From JBBKWQ01 sp037969115 (GTDB taxonomy: Bacteria; Actinomycetota; Acidimicrobiia; Acidimicrobiales; Ilumatobacteraceae), in the NCBI GenBank assembly GCA_037969115.1, contig JBBKWQ010000198.1, forward strand, positions 1 to 11,505: a stretch of DNA of 11,505 nucleotides, read 5' to 3'. Under the pieces are notes generated by a model that was not told the DNA's origin, did not search any database, and saw only the letters and a list, made by a program, of their open reading frames with translations. Below are positions 1 to 7,689 of the stretch, piece after piece. The translations under genes and the position numbers were made by a program. Positions within the stretch are counted from its first letter, which is position 1. Each line of letters begins with the position of its first letter.

Positions 1-1038
1 GGCGCCGACGACACCGACGTCCGCATCCTCAACTGGCAGGCCTACATCGACCCCACCGAGGATGGCGCGACCGGCACCGTCGATCGCTTCGGCGCAGCCT
101 CTGGAATCAACGTCGAGTACAGCGAAGACCTCAACGACAACAACGAGTTCTACGCCAGGGAGGTCGAGCCGTACCTGGGCACCGGGAACCTCACGAACTG
201 GGACATCATGTGCCCGACCAACTGGATGGCAGCGCGCATGAAGCGTCTCGGCTGGATCGAGCCGCTCCCGCTCGATCTCATCCCGAACCGCGTCAACCTC
301 GAGGACCGCTTCCTCGACCAGGAATGGGACTTCGGCGCCACGCACAGTCTCCCCTGGCAGGCCGGCATCACGGGCATCGCCTACAACCCCGAGCTCACCG
401 GACGAGAACTGCGCAGCTTCAACGACTTGTTCGACCCCGAGTTCAAGGGTCGGGTCGCGATGCTCACCGAGATGCGCGATTCCGTCGGTCTGACCATGCT
501 CGGCATGGGCGCCGACCCGGGCCAGCTCGACGAAGCCGCAGCGCTGGCGGCGATCGAGAAGATCGCACAGGCCAACGCCACCGGACAGTTCCGGGCCTTC
601 ACCGGCAACGAGTACCTCCGCAGCCTCGAGAACGGCGACTTCGTGGCCTGCGTCGCATGGTCGGGCGACATCGTCCAGCTGCAGTACACCCGACCCGACA
701 TCCAGTTCGTGATCCCCGAAGAGGGTGGCATGAGCTGGTACGACACCATGATCATTCCGAAGGGAGCACCGAACGGCATCGCGGCAGCAGAATGGATGAA
801 CTTCGTCTACGACCCGGTCCAGGCAGCGCAGCTCACCAACTGGGTGCAGTACGTCAGTCCGGTCAAGGGTGTGCGCGACGAGCTGATCAAGATGGGCGGT
901 GACGCAGCCGCGCTCGCGGAGAGCCCGATCCTGTTCCCCTCCGAGGAGGATGCGGCCCGGCTCAGCGTCTTCGCCTCGTTGCCCGACGAGGTCGACGCCA
1001 AGCTGACCGCCGAGTTCCTGAAGCTCATCGGGGGCTGA
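1..1038 (+). CDS. potD: Spermidine/putrescine-type ABC transporter substrate-binding protein (PotD-like), 5'-truncated
   Basis: Periplasmic-type solute-binding protein that would deliver a small, probably cationic solute to the two permeases encoded directly downstream. The frame is open from base 1, so the start and export signal lie outside the window; 345 residues remain. Family features seen: an N-terminal strand with NWQAY (residues 11-15, matching the W..Y pair of PotD), SLPWQAGITGIAYNP (116-130), FKGRVAMLTEMRDS (148-161), VAWSGD (218-223) and the SWYD motif (245-248), which matches the Trp-x-Asp that holds the amine in E. coli PotD. By eye, the position of the other acidic polyamine contact (Glu171 in E. 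coli) is Ser here, so the substrate may not be spermidine. The stop TGA shares its A with the next gene's ATG. Family assignment is firm, substrate is not. Confidence 0.9.
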   Translation, partial: GADDTDVRILNWQAYIDPTEDGATGTVDRFGAASGINVEYSEDLNDNNEFYAREVEPYLGTGNLTNWDIMCPTNWMAARMKRLGWIEPLPLDLIPNRVNLEDRFLDQEWDFGATHSLPWQAGITGIAYNPELTGRELRSFNDLFDPEFKGRVAMLTEMRDSVGLTMLGMGADPGQLDEAAALAAIEKIAQANATGQFRAFTGNEYLRSLENGDFVACVAWSGDIVQLQYTRPDIQFVIPEEGGMSWYDTMIIPKGAPNGIAAAEWMNFVYDPVQAAQLTNWVQYVSPVKGVRDELIKMGGDAAALAESPILFPSEEDAARLSVFASLPDEVDAKLTAEFLKLIGG

Positions 1039-1949
1039 TGATGGCCACGACCGAAGCCGCCACCGACCGCAGCCTCCGGTCGGGCAGGCGCGTGCCGTAC
1101 GTGCTGCTGATCCCTGGGATCGCGTTCCTCTTCGTGTTCTTCATCGTGCCGCTGATCACCCTGTTCAAGATCTCGTTGTCGGAGAAGCCCAATCGTCTGC
1201 GACCCGAGTACGACTTCACGTGGGCGTGGGGCAACTTCGAGCAGGCATTCACGCGCTTCGGCGGTCACCTCGTGAGGGCGTTTGCATTCGCCGGTGTCGC
1301 CACGGTGCTGTGTGCGCTCATCGCGTACCCGCTCGCCTACTTCATCGCGTTCAAGGCTGGGAAGTACAAGAACATTCTGCTCGGGCTCGTGATGATCCCG
1401 TTCTTCACGAGCTTCCTGCTGCGCACGATCGCATGGCAATCGCTGCTCGCCGACAGCGGCCCGATCGTGGGCTTCCTGCAAGCCATCAGTCTCGACGGCC
1501 TGCTCGACTCGCTCGGGATCATGCGGAACGGAGCCATTCTCAACACCCGCTTCGCCGTGATCGGCGGGCTCACCTACAACTTCCTCCCGTTCATGCTGCT
1601 GCCGATCTACGTGAGCCTCGAGAAGATCGACCCACGCCTGATGGACGCATCAGCCGACCTTTATTCGCCGTTCAGTCGCACGTTCCGAAAGATCATCCTG
1701 CCCCTCTCGCTCCCCGGCGTGTTCGCCGGGACGCTGCTCACGTTCATCCCGGCCACCGGTGACTTCATCAACGCCGAGTTCCTGGGAGATCCACAGTCGA
1801 AACGGGTGATCGGCAACGCAGTGCGCACCCAGTTCCTGAACCAGAACGACTACCCGGCGGCCGCCGCCATCAGCTTCGTGCTGATGGCGATCATCACCGC
1901 GGTCGTGTTCGTCTACGCCAAGTTCCTCGGCACGGAAGATCTCGCGTGA
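1038..1949 (+). CDS. potB: ABC transporter permease, PotB-like
   Basis: Inner-membrane permease of a polyamine/Fe3+-type ABC importer, expected to pair with the PotC-like protein. It has 303 residues and about six membrane segments, the first at 20-43. The cytoplasmic EAA loop that docks the ATPase lies at about 203-232 (DASADLYSPFSRTFRKIILP followed by a Gly), and the conserved GDF follows at 241-243. Somewhat longer than E. coli PotB (275 residues). Two adjacent ATGs (1038 and 1041) are possible starts. A G-run at 1030-1034 is the only ribosome-binding candidate and is better spaced for the second. The first ATG overlaps the upstream stop by one base, so translational coupling is likely. 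Confidence 0.93.
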   Translation: MMATTEAATDRSLRSGRRVPYVLLIPGIAFLFVFFIVPLITLFKISLSEKPNRLRPEYDFTWAWGNFEQAFTRFGGHLVRAFAFAGVATVLCALIAYPLAYFIAFKAGKYKNILLGLVMIPFFTSFLLRTIAWQSLLADSGPIVGFLQAISLDGLLDSLGIMRNGAILNTRFAVIGGLTYNFLPFMLLPIYVSLEKIDPRLMDASADLYSPFSRTFRKIILPLSLPGVFAGTLLTFIPATGDFINAEFLGDPQSKRVIGNAVRTQFLNQNDYPAAAAISFVLMAIITAVVFVYAKFLGTEDLA

Positions 1950-1956
1950 GGAGTCG

Positions 1957-2757
1957 ATGATGAGCAAGCGGCCACTCGGCACCACCGTCCTCTACATCAT
2001 CACGATCCTCGGGTTCGCCTATCTGTTCGTGCCGCTCGTGACGATCGCCGTGTTCACGTTCAACGATCCAGCGGGGCGATTCAACACCTCGTGGCAGGGC
2101 TTCACGTGGAACAACTGGGCTCACGCGTTCGACCGCAGCGACTACCTGACAGCCTTCGGCGAGAGCATCAAGGTCGCGCTCATCGCGTGCACGATCGCCA
2201 CGGCGATCGGCGGGCTGATGTCGCTTGCCGTCAGCCGATACCGCATCCACGGCGGCGCGGCGATCAACATGTTGCTGATCCTGCCCCTCACCACACCCGA
2301 GATCGTCATGGGCGCCTCGCTGTTCACACTGTTCTTCAACCAGGACGTCGGACGAGGCTTCTGGACCATCGTGATTGCGCACACGCTGTTCTGCGTGTCG
2401 TTCGTGGCGCTCACGGTCAAGGCCCGCATCCGCGGCCTCGACTGGTCGCTCGAAGATGCTGCGGCCGATCTCGGATCACCTCCGTTGCGGACGTTCGCGA
2501 AGGTGACGTTCCCGATGATCGTGCCGGGCATCGTTGCCGCGTTCATGCTGTCGCTCGCGCTCTCGATCGACGACTACATTATCACCTCCTTCGTCGCCGG
2601 AAACGTGTCGACCTACCCACGCGAGGTTTTCGACTCGTCCCGCATCGAGATCCCGCCCCAGGTCCACGTGATCGCGACCATGACGATGCTCGTCGCGATC
2701 ACGATCATCGTTGCCACGACGATCGCGGGATACCGGCGAGACGCCAGGATCAAATAG
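1957..2757 (+). CDS. potC: ABC transporter permease, PotC-like
   Basis: Second permease of the importer, 266 residues, similar in length to E. coli PotC. Six hydrophobic segments are visible, the first at about 10-33. The EAA loop is at about 167-195 (EDAAADLGSPPLRTFAKVTF and on to PGI), followed by the PotC-typical SIDDYIITSF (203-212). GAGGAG at 1948-1953 is the ribosome binding site. It lies 3 bases before the first ATG (1957) and 6 before the second (1960), so 1960 may be the real start, which would shorten the protein by one residue. It lies 7 bases after the PotB-like stop. No ATPase gene follows; the next gene is unrelated and a hairpin ends the operon. Confidence 0.93.
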   Translation: MMSKRPLGTTVLYIITILGFAYLFVPLVTIAVFTFNDPAGRFNTSWQGFTWNNWAHAFDRSDYLTAFGESIKVALIACTIATAIGGLMSLAVSRYRIHGGAAINMLLILPLTTPEIVMGASLFTLFFNQDVGRGFWTIVIAHTLFCVSFVALTVKARIRGLDWSLEDAAADLGSPPLRTFAKVTFPMIVPGIVAAFMLSLALSIDDYIITSFVAGNVSTYPREVFDSSRIEIPPQVHVIATMTMLVAITIIVATTIAGYRRDARIK

Positions 2758-2761
2758 CTCC

Positions 2762-2780
2762 TCGCTCGGTGGACGAGCGA
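2762..2780 (+). terminator. Hairpin after the transporter operon
   Basis: Perfect 7-bp inverted repeat (TCGCTCG / CGAGCGA) around a 5-base loop, starting 4 bases after the PotC-like TAG. There is no T-tract, as is common for high-G+C actinobacterial terminators. Its position at the operon end supports a terminator; it could also shape the leader of the next gene. Confidence 0.5.
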
Positions 2781-2837
2781 ACGGCCGAAACCTCGTACCG
2801 TGACGACACGACCCACCACTCTCGAGGAGACGCCGAG

Positions 2838-4016
2838 ATGACGAACGACAGCACACCGATCGACGTCCACGCCGTTGACGAGGCGCTCACCACGACTCGG
2901 GCGGTGCGGCTGCGGCTCGATCTCGACCGACCCGTCGACGATCAGATCCTCTTCGACTGCATCGACGTCGCCGAGCAGGCACCGAGCGGCGGCAACCAGG
3001 GCAGTCGCCGCTGGATCATCGTTCGCGATCCCGAGCTGAAGGAGCGCATCGCCGAGCTCTACATGGCGACCGGCGGGCAGTTCATGGTCGACGGACGCGA
3101 CAAACTCGCCGGCACCGGCCACCCGCAGGAGCGCGTGATGAGGTCGGCCGCTCACCTGGCCGAACACCTCGCCGAGGTACCCGCGATCGTGATCCCGACG
3201 ATCATCGGCCTGCACGACGGCAGCGGCCAGCCAGGCCTGTTCGACTCCGTCATCCAATCGGTGTGGAGCTTCTGTGTAGCGCTGCGCGCCCGCGGGCTCG
3301 GCACTTCGTGGACCACCGCGATCCTGGGTGAGCGTGACGAGTTGGCGACGCTGCTCGGTGTGCCGCCCGGCAACACCCAGATCGCGATGATCCCGGTCGC
3401 ATGGACCATCGGCACCGACTTCAAGCGCGCCCTTCGCTATCCAGCTCGCGAGATCACCTTCATCGACCGCTACGCCCACACGTGGGAGTCGGGCCCCAGC
3501 GATCCACCGCGCCTCGCCGACGGCCCGGGCACGGTCGTCGAGGTCGACATCGATGCACCCGTCGACCGGGTGTGGCAGATGGTCACCGACATCAACCTCA
3601 GCGCGCAGTTCAGCGAGGAGTTCACGGGGGCGCGATGGGCCGAGGGCGTCGACGACGCGTCGATCGGCGCGCAGTTCATCGGCGCGAACAGGCACGCGGC
3701 GATCGGGGAGTGGGAGATGCCGTGTTTCGTGAACCGCTTTGTCGAGGGCCGCGAGTTCGGTTGGGCGACATCGGACCCCGACAACCCCGGAGCGCGTTGG
3801 TGCTTCGAGGTCGCATCGATCGCGGGAGCCACCCGGCTGCGCTACTCGGTCGTGCTCGGACCCGGGCCGTCCGGGATCTCCGCTGCCATTGAAGCCATGC
3901 CCGAGAAGGAGCCGAAAATCCTGTTCCGTCGGATGGAGGAACACCGCGGCAACATGCAGAACGTGGTCGACGGAGTCAAGTCTGCCCTTCAGCCCGCCGA
4001 CCGTTCCCCGGCCTGA
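2838..4016 (+). CDS. Nitroreductase-SRPBCC two-domain fusion protein
   Basis: A 392-residue cytoplasmic protein joining two normally separate folds. Residues 14-210 are a nitroreductase-family flavoprotein: TTRAVR (18-23) and PSGGNQ (49-54) match the FMN phosphate/ring-binding segments, and ARGLGTSWTT (151-160) matches the conserved Gly-Leu-Gly turn. Such enzymes use NAD(P)H to reduce nitro groups, quinones or other conjugated acceptors. Residues 230-385 are an SRPBCC (START/polyketide-cyclase-like) domain, beginning GTVVEVDIDAPVDRVWQMVTD and ending in a long helix (355-385), a fold that makes a deep hydrophobic ligand pocket. The start is set by GAGGAG at 2824-2829, 8 bases before ATG. The frame is also open further upstream, but that part is only antiparallel-free shadow of the permease gene. 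The C-terminal domain may bind the flavin enzyme's substrate; substrate unknown. Confidence 0.88.
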   Translation: MTNDSTPIDVHAVDEALTTTRAVRLRLDLDRPVDDQILFDCIDVAEQAPSGGNQGSRRWIIVRDPELKERIAELYMATGGQFMVDGRDKLAGTGHPQERVMRSAAHLAEHLAEVPAIVIPTIIGLHDGSGQPGLFDSVIQSVWSFCVALRARGLGTSWTTAILGERDELATLLGVPPGNTQIAMIPVAWTIGTDFKRALRYPAREITFIDRYAHTWESGPSDPPRLADGPGTVVEVDIDAPVDRVWQMVTDINLSAQFSEEFTGARWAEGVDDASIGAQFIGANRHAAIGEWEMPCFVNRFVEGREFGWATSDPDNPGARWCFEVASIAGATRLRYSVVLGPGPSGISAAIEAMPEKEPKILFRRMEEHRGNMQNVVDGVKSALQPADRSPA

Positions 4017-4056
4017 ATTCGGCGAGCCGTGCCCGGCTGGCCGGCCGCAGTTGGGC

Positions 4057-4488
4057 TCAGACGACCGCCGGTTGGGCGTCGCTCAGCGCCGCGACCACGA
4101 CCAGATCGCGCTCGTAGGTGAGTAGGTCGCCGACCCGTTCGATGGGCAGCCAACGGATTTCGTCGACCTCCCGGTTGCGAGCGAACTGGCCACTCTGTGC
4201 CGTCATCGTCCAATACCGAACGGTCTTCAGTCGTCCCTTCCGGTCGAGGTACTGGGTGCCCGGCAGTTCGCTCCCGAGCTCGCATTCGAGACCGGTTTCT
4301 TCGAGCACTTCGCGCAGCGCACATTGTTCGATCGACTCAGAACGCCGACGTTTGCCCTTCGGAAGGGTCCAGTCGTCCCGGTGAGGCCGGTGAACGAGGA
4401 GCACTTCGACCTGGTTCGGTTGCGCCGATCGAAGGACGACCCCGCCTGCAGCTTCGATCATGAACGCAACGGTAGGTCGCAGACCCAT
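4057..4488 (-). CDS. NUDIX hydrolase (MutT/MutT1-like N-terminal type)
   Basis: Hydrolase of nucleoside diphosphate-linked compounds such as oxidised NTPs, dinucleoside polyphosphates or similar. It has 143 residues in a single domain. A complete Nudix box is visible at 45-67: G45, E51, R59-E60, E63-E64 and G66, preceded by DDWTLPKGK, the signature of the MutT1/Ap4A-type subgroup. Mycobacterial MutT1 carries an extra C-terminal histidine phosphatase domain that is absent here. It is convergent with the nitroreductase fusion, with stops 40 bases apart, and downstream of the MFS gene on the same strand with a 113-base gap, so it may be expressed separately. No strong ribosome binding site precedes ATG 4488; the next in-frame ATG is at 4461 (Met10). 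Confidence 0.9.
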   Translation of the reverse strand: MGLRPTVAFMIEAAGGVVLRSAQPNQVEVLLVHRPHRDDWTLPKGKRRRSESIEQCALREVLEETGLECELGSELPGTQYLDRKGRLKTVRYWTMTAQSGQFARNREVDEIRWLPIERVGDLLTYERDLVVVAALSDAQPAVV

Positions 4489-4562
4489 GCCGAAGCGCGG
4501 ACCTCGCGGGCTCGCGACCGCTCGTCACAACCGCGCCCGTCGCTCCAGAACGTGTCTTGCAT

Positions 4563-4581
4563 CGGCACGATGTCGGTGCCG
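4563..4581 (-). terminator. Possible hairpin downstream of the MFS gene
   Basis: A 6-bp perfect inverted repeat (CGGCAC / GTGCCG) with a 7-base loop lies 20 bases beyond the MFS stop, in the gap before the NUDIX gene. There is no T-tract. It is a reasonable but unproven terminator or processing site between two same-strand genes. Confidence 0.3.
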
Positions 4582-4601
4582 CCGTCGCTCAGCCTGACAG
4601 C

Positions 4602-6086
4602 TCAGACTCCGGCGGACGCTCGTGAGCGTTCTCGGGTCTGGCGCCACAGCACGGTCGCCGCACCGACACACGCGAGGGCGACGACCCCACCGAACACGTG
4701 CACCCACGCCAAACCGTCTCGAATCGCGTCGAGCGTGGCCGCCGACGCAGTGACGTCCTCGCCTCCCAGGGCGTCACGCACGACCTCGACATCGCCGATC
4801 TGGTTGCCGACCACGAGCAGGAGGATTGCGCCGCCGATCGCGACTCCGTAGGTGATACAGATCGTGCGGACGAACTGGTGCGCACTGTTGACCCGGCCCA
4901 TCTCGCTGTCGTCAGCACTGGACTGCATCAGCGTGAGCCCTGACGTCGACACGAGCCCGATCGACGCGCCCATCACGAAGAAGCCGCCGAAGATGACCGG
5001 TATCGGCCAGGTCAGGGCCACGCCGATGCCCGCAATCGCGACCGCAGGAACCATGAGGTACGAGCCCAGCAGGATGGCATCGGCCTCGTTCCAGCGCTCG
5101 AGCAGTCGACTCACGAGGAATGCTGCAGATGACCAGCCCACGGTGAGGAACAACACCGAGAACGCGGCGAACGATTCAGATCGCCCGCGTGTGGTCTGCA
5201 TGTAGAGCGGCAGGTAGTTGTCGGCGGCGAGCCCGGCGGTCAGCACCAGGCCGGACGTGACGTGGATGCGCTTGAGCGGGAACCGTGTGATGTGGGACCG
5301 ATCGACCAGCGGTTCGGCGGCACGACCGGTGTGCGTCCAGAAGGCGCTCCCGAACGCGATTGCGGCTGCGGCGCCGGTGCCGGCCAGCCACCATCGCACA
5401 CCGATCTGCGACACGGCCAACAGCGAAGCAGCGACGAGGCCTGAGATGAGGGAGATGCCACGGCCGTCCATGACGATCCGCTGCGGCTTCTCCCTCGTGC
5501 TCGGAAGCGTGCGCCATCCTGCGGCCAGGGCGAGCGCCGTGATCGGCAGTTGTACGATGAAGATCATCCGCCACCCGGCGAATGCGAGCAGACCGGCGGT
5601 GATCACCGGTCCGCCGAAACCCAGGGTTCCCCAAACCATCGAATTGGCTGCGAACGCCCGCGGCCGAAGTCGGTTCGGGTACGCGAGGCCGACTGCGGCC
5701 AGCGCAACCGAGATCACCAGCCCGCCGCCGATGCCCTGCAACGCCCGCGCAGCCACCAGCATCGGCATGTTCGGCGCCGCCGCCGCGGCGGCGCTCGCGA
5801 ACAGGAACCACAAGCCGGTGACGCGAAATGTTCGGCGCACACCGACGGCATCGATGATCGGACCGGCTGTGATGCCGGCGACCGCGGACGTCGCCAGGAA
5901 CGCGGTGATGACCCATGGCAGCAACGCCACGTCACCGAGGTCGTCCGCAATAGACGGCAAAGCCGCGATCAGCGCGAGTCCGTCGTAGGCCGCGATGGCG
6001 ACGATGGTCAGGTTGGCAAGCGTGACCGGCAGGTAGTCGGGCGACCAGATTCCTCCCGTCGCGTCTCGCTCTTCGGTCGATGCCAC
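4602..6086 (-). CDS. MFS transporter, DHA2-type 14-TM drug/proton antiporter family
   Basis: Integral membrane transporter, probably a proton-driven exporter of drugs or metabolites. It has 494 residues. I count 14 hydrophobic segments (about 18-40, 55-75, 88-107, 107-130, 145-165, 168-190, 210-228, 232-248, 275-295, 303-325, 336-356, 360-382, 405-430, 457-478), the DHA2 pattern. The loop after segment 2 reads GPIIDAVGVRRTF, a degenerate motif A, and GGPVITAGLL in segment 5 resembles the antiporter motif C. The start is GTG at 6086: an in-frame TAG lies just upstream (6096-6098), leaving no room for extension, and no clear ribosome binding site is seen. It is divergent from the ArsR-type gene across 109 bases, so that repressor could also act on this promoter. 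Substrate cannot be read from sequence. Confidence 0.9.
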   Translation of the reverse strand: MASTEERDATGGIWSPDYLPVTLANLTIVAIAAYDGLALIAALPSIADDLGDVALLPWVITAFLATSAVAGITAGPIIDAVGVRRTFRVTGLWFLFASAAAAAAPNMPMLVAARALQGIGGGLVISVALAAVGLAYPNRLRPRAFAANSMVWGTLGFGGPVITAGLLAFAGWRMIFIVQLPITALALAAGWRTLPSTREKPQRIVMDGRGISLISGLVAASLLAVSQIGVRWWLAGTGAAAAIAFGSAFWTHTGRAAEPLVDRSHITRFPLKRIHVTSGLVLTAGLAADNYLPLYMQTTRGRSESFAAFSVLFLTVGWSSAAFLVSRLLERWNEADAILLGSYLMVPAVAIAGIGVALTWPIPVIFGGFFVMGASIGLVSTSGLTLMQSSADDSEMGRVNSAHQFVRTICITYGVAIGGAILLLVVGNQIGDVEVVRDALGGEDVTASAATLDAIRDGLAWVHVFGGVVALACVGAATVLWRQTRERSRASAGV

Positions 6087-6158
6087 TCGGGCACGCTACT
6101 GGCGATGACGCTGTCGAGACGGGTGCACGACGTGGTATTCGATGTCACACTTCCGCTC

Positions 6159-6187
6159 TTGACGGAGTAGCGAGCGAAGCGTAATAT
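6159..6187 (+). promoter_or_regulatory. Sigma70-type promoter of the ArsR-SRPBCC operon
   Basis: TTGACG (6159-6164) and TAATAT (6182-6187) are separated by exactly 17 bases, close to the consensus -35/-10 pair and unusually A/T-rich for this DNA. Transcription would begin about 6194-6196, at the ATG itself, predicting a leaderless mRNA; consistent with this, there is no ribosome binding site before that ATG. Confidence 0.75.
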
Positions 6188-6188
6188 C

Positions 6189-6202
6189 CAACCATATGGT
6201 TG
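6189..6202. promoter_or_regulatory. Palindromic operator over the ArsR start codon
   Basis: CAACCATATGGTTG is a perfect 14-bp palindrome beginning one base after the -10 element and including the start codon (6196-6198). A repressor bound here would cover the transcription start. Placement beside an ArsR-family gene suggests autoregulation by that protein. The site is about 100 bases from the divergent MFS start. Confidence 0.75.
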
Positions 6203-6567
6203 TACGTTCGGCTCTGTCCGACGACGAGGTCGATCGCTTGTTCCGAGCACTTGCCGATGCGACGCGGCGCGACATCGTGCGTCGAACGCTGGTCGGCCAG
6301 GCGTCGGTCAGCGAGCTCGCCGCCGACTACGACATGAGCTTCGCCGCAGTGCAAAAGCACGTCGCCGTGCTGGAGGAGGCACGTCTCGTGTCGAAACAAC
6401 AACGCGGTCGCGAGCGGATCGTCCGGGCCAACCCTGAGCAGATCGGACGAGCTCGGGCACTCCTCGTCCAGCTCGAAGACCTGTGGCGCTCGCGCTTCAG
6501 CCAACTCGACGATGTGCTCGCCGAGACCTCGTCCCACCCCGAATCCCGACTCACTCCCGAGGAGTAG
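6196..6567 (+). CDS. ArsR-family winged-helix transcriptional repressor (SRPBCC-linked type)
   Basis: DNA-binding repressor of 123 residues. The family start LFRALADATRRDIVRR is at 15-30, and the helix-turn-helix with recognition helix SFAAVQKHVAVLEEARLVS is at 48-66, followed by the beta-wing (KQQRGRERIV, 67-76). There is no cysteine anywhere, so the metal-binding sites of classical ArsR/SmtB sensors are absent; this matches the subgroup encoded with AHSA1/SRPBCC proteins. The C-terminal helix (about 80-110) is likely for dimerisation. It is co-transcribed with the tandem SRPBCC gene, whose ribosome binding site lies within the last codons of this gene. The start at 6196 lies inside the palindromic operator and a few bases downstream of the promoter. 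Confidence 0.92.
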   Translation: MVVRSALSDDEVDRLFRALADATRRDIVRRTLVGQASVSELAADYDMSFAAVQKHVAVLEEARLVSKQQRGRERIVRANPEQIGRARALLVQLEDLWRSRFSQLDDVLAETSSHPESRLTPEE

Positions 6568-6569
6568 CA

Positions 6570-7550
6570 ATGCCCATCACCGATATCACGTCCGACCCGG
6601 AGGCACTCACGCTCACAGTCGTCGGCGACTACGCCGTGCCCGTGGAACGACTCTGGCAGGCCTGGACCGATCCACGCCAGATCGAGCGGTTCTGGGGACC
6701 ACCCGAGTGGCCGGCCACCTTCACCCGCCACGACATGACCGAGGGCGGCCGATCGGAGTACTTCATGACCGGCCCCGACGGCGAGCATGCGGCCGGCTAC
6801 TGGATGTTCCAGACAGTCGACGAGGGCCGGGCGTTCAGCGTTGTCGATGGTTTTGCGGCTGACGACGGCTCGCCGAACGACGAGATGCCGTCGATGACGA
6901 TCGTGGTCCGGTTCGAGGCGACGGAGTCCGGTTCGAGATTCGTCAACACCACGACGTTCCCCGACGCCCAGTCGATGCAACAACTCGTCGAGATGGGGAT
7001 GCTCGAAGGTCTGGAAGGCGCGCTCGGACAGATGGAGAGCGTGCTCGCCGATCTGACATCGTTCGCGCACGAACGTGGCACCGAGTCGAGGCTGCTGACC
7101 GACACGATGGTCCGGTTCAGCCGGGTCGTGAGGGGATCGATCGACCAGGTGTGGCGTGCCCATCACGACGCTGCGCTGGTGCAGCAGTGGATGCTCGGCC
7201 CGGACGGCTGGTCGATGCCCGTCTGTGAGATCGGCCACCAGGTCGGCGACTCGTATCGGTACGAGTGGGCGTCGGACGATGGTGAGCAACGATTCGGATT
7301 CGAAGGTGAGGTGCTCGAATCGGCTGCACCTCGCCGTTCCGTGACGACCGAGCGGATGATCGGTACCGACGGCCCCTCGACTCGCAACGAGATGACGCTG
7401 ACCCCGGCGGAGGGAGGCACGCTGCTCGCGATCGTGGTGACCTACCCGAGCCGCGAGCTGCGCGACGAGATCATGGCGACGGGCATGATCGACGGGATGG
7501 AGGCGTCGTACGCCCGCATGGAGTCGACGCTGGCAGAGGCCTGGGTCTGA
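6570..7550 (+). CDS. Tandem SRPBCC (AHSA1/CalC-like) two-domain protein
   Basis: A 326-residue soluble protein built from two copies of the SRPBCC fold, each expected to form a hydrophobic ligand pocket. Copy 1 spans about 14-163 (VPVERLWQAWTDPRQIERFWGP near its start) and copy 2 about 180-322 (GSIDQVWRAHHDAALVQQWMLGP). The closing helices also match: MGMLEGLEGALGQMESVLA (142-160) and TGMIDGMEASYARMESTLA (304-322). Most family members are single-domain, so this is an internal duplication with fairly diverged copies. The start at 6570 is fixed by GAGGAG (6559-6564) 5 bases upstream; it follows the ArsR stop by 2 bases. Ligand unknown; the repressor presumably controls it. Confidence 0.92.
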   Translation: MPITDITSDPEALTLTVVGDYAVPVERLWQAWTDPRQIERFWGPPEWPATFTRHDMTEGGRSEYFMTGPDGEHAAGYWMFQTVDEGRAFSVVDGFAADDGSPNDEMPSMTIVVRFEATESGSRFVNTTTFPDAQSMQQLVEMGMLEGLEGALGQMESVLADLTSFAHERGTESRLLTDTMVRFSRVVRGSIDQVWRAHHDAALVQQWMLGPDGWSMPVCEIGHQVGDSYRYEWASDDGEQRFGFEGEVLESAAPRRSVTTERMIGTDGPSTRNEMTLTPAEGGTLLAIVVTYPSRELRDEIMATGMIDGMEASYARMESTLAEAWV

Positions 7551-7689
7551 GGGGCGGGGAGCGCTGATCGCTTCTTGTCGGCCGGCGCAGCGCCGCGGGT
7601 TTCGCCTCGGCCCGGAGCGCGCCCGGCACGCGATCACGCTCGCATCATTCCGGTTCTGGCGCAGCCTCGAACACGCGTCAGGATGAACC

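Noticed and set aside
2091..2837. Upstream in-frame extension of the nitroreductase fusion through the PotC-like gene
   Set aside because: The extension is an out-of-frame reading of the permease gene; the GAGGAG and ATG at 2824-2840 give the proper start.
2613..3944. Minus-strand open frame of over 400 codons opposite the nitroreductase fusion
   Set aside because: Composition is that of a reverse-complement shadow; the plus strand encodes two complete domains.
4033..4044. Hairpin between the convergent nitroreductase fusion and NUDIX genes
   Set aside because: A stem of 4 bp with a 4-base loop is too weak to call a terminator.
7551..7689. Terminator hairpin in the 139-base gap after the tandem SRPBCC gene
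   Set aside because: Only a 4-bp stem (CGGC/GCCG, 7583-7595) stands out, which is expected by chance at this G+C content. No small gene is evident in the gap.
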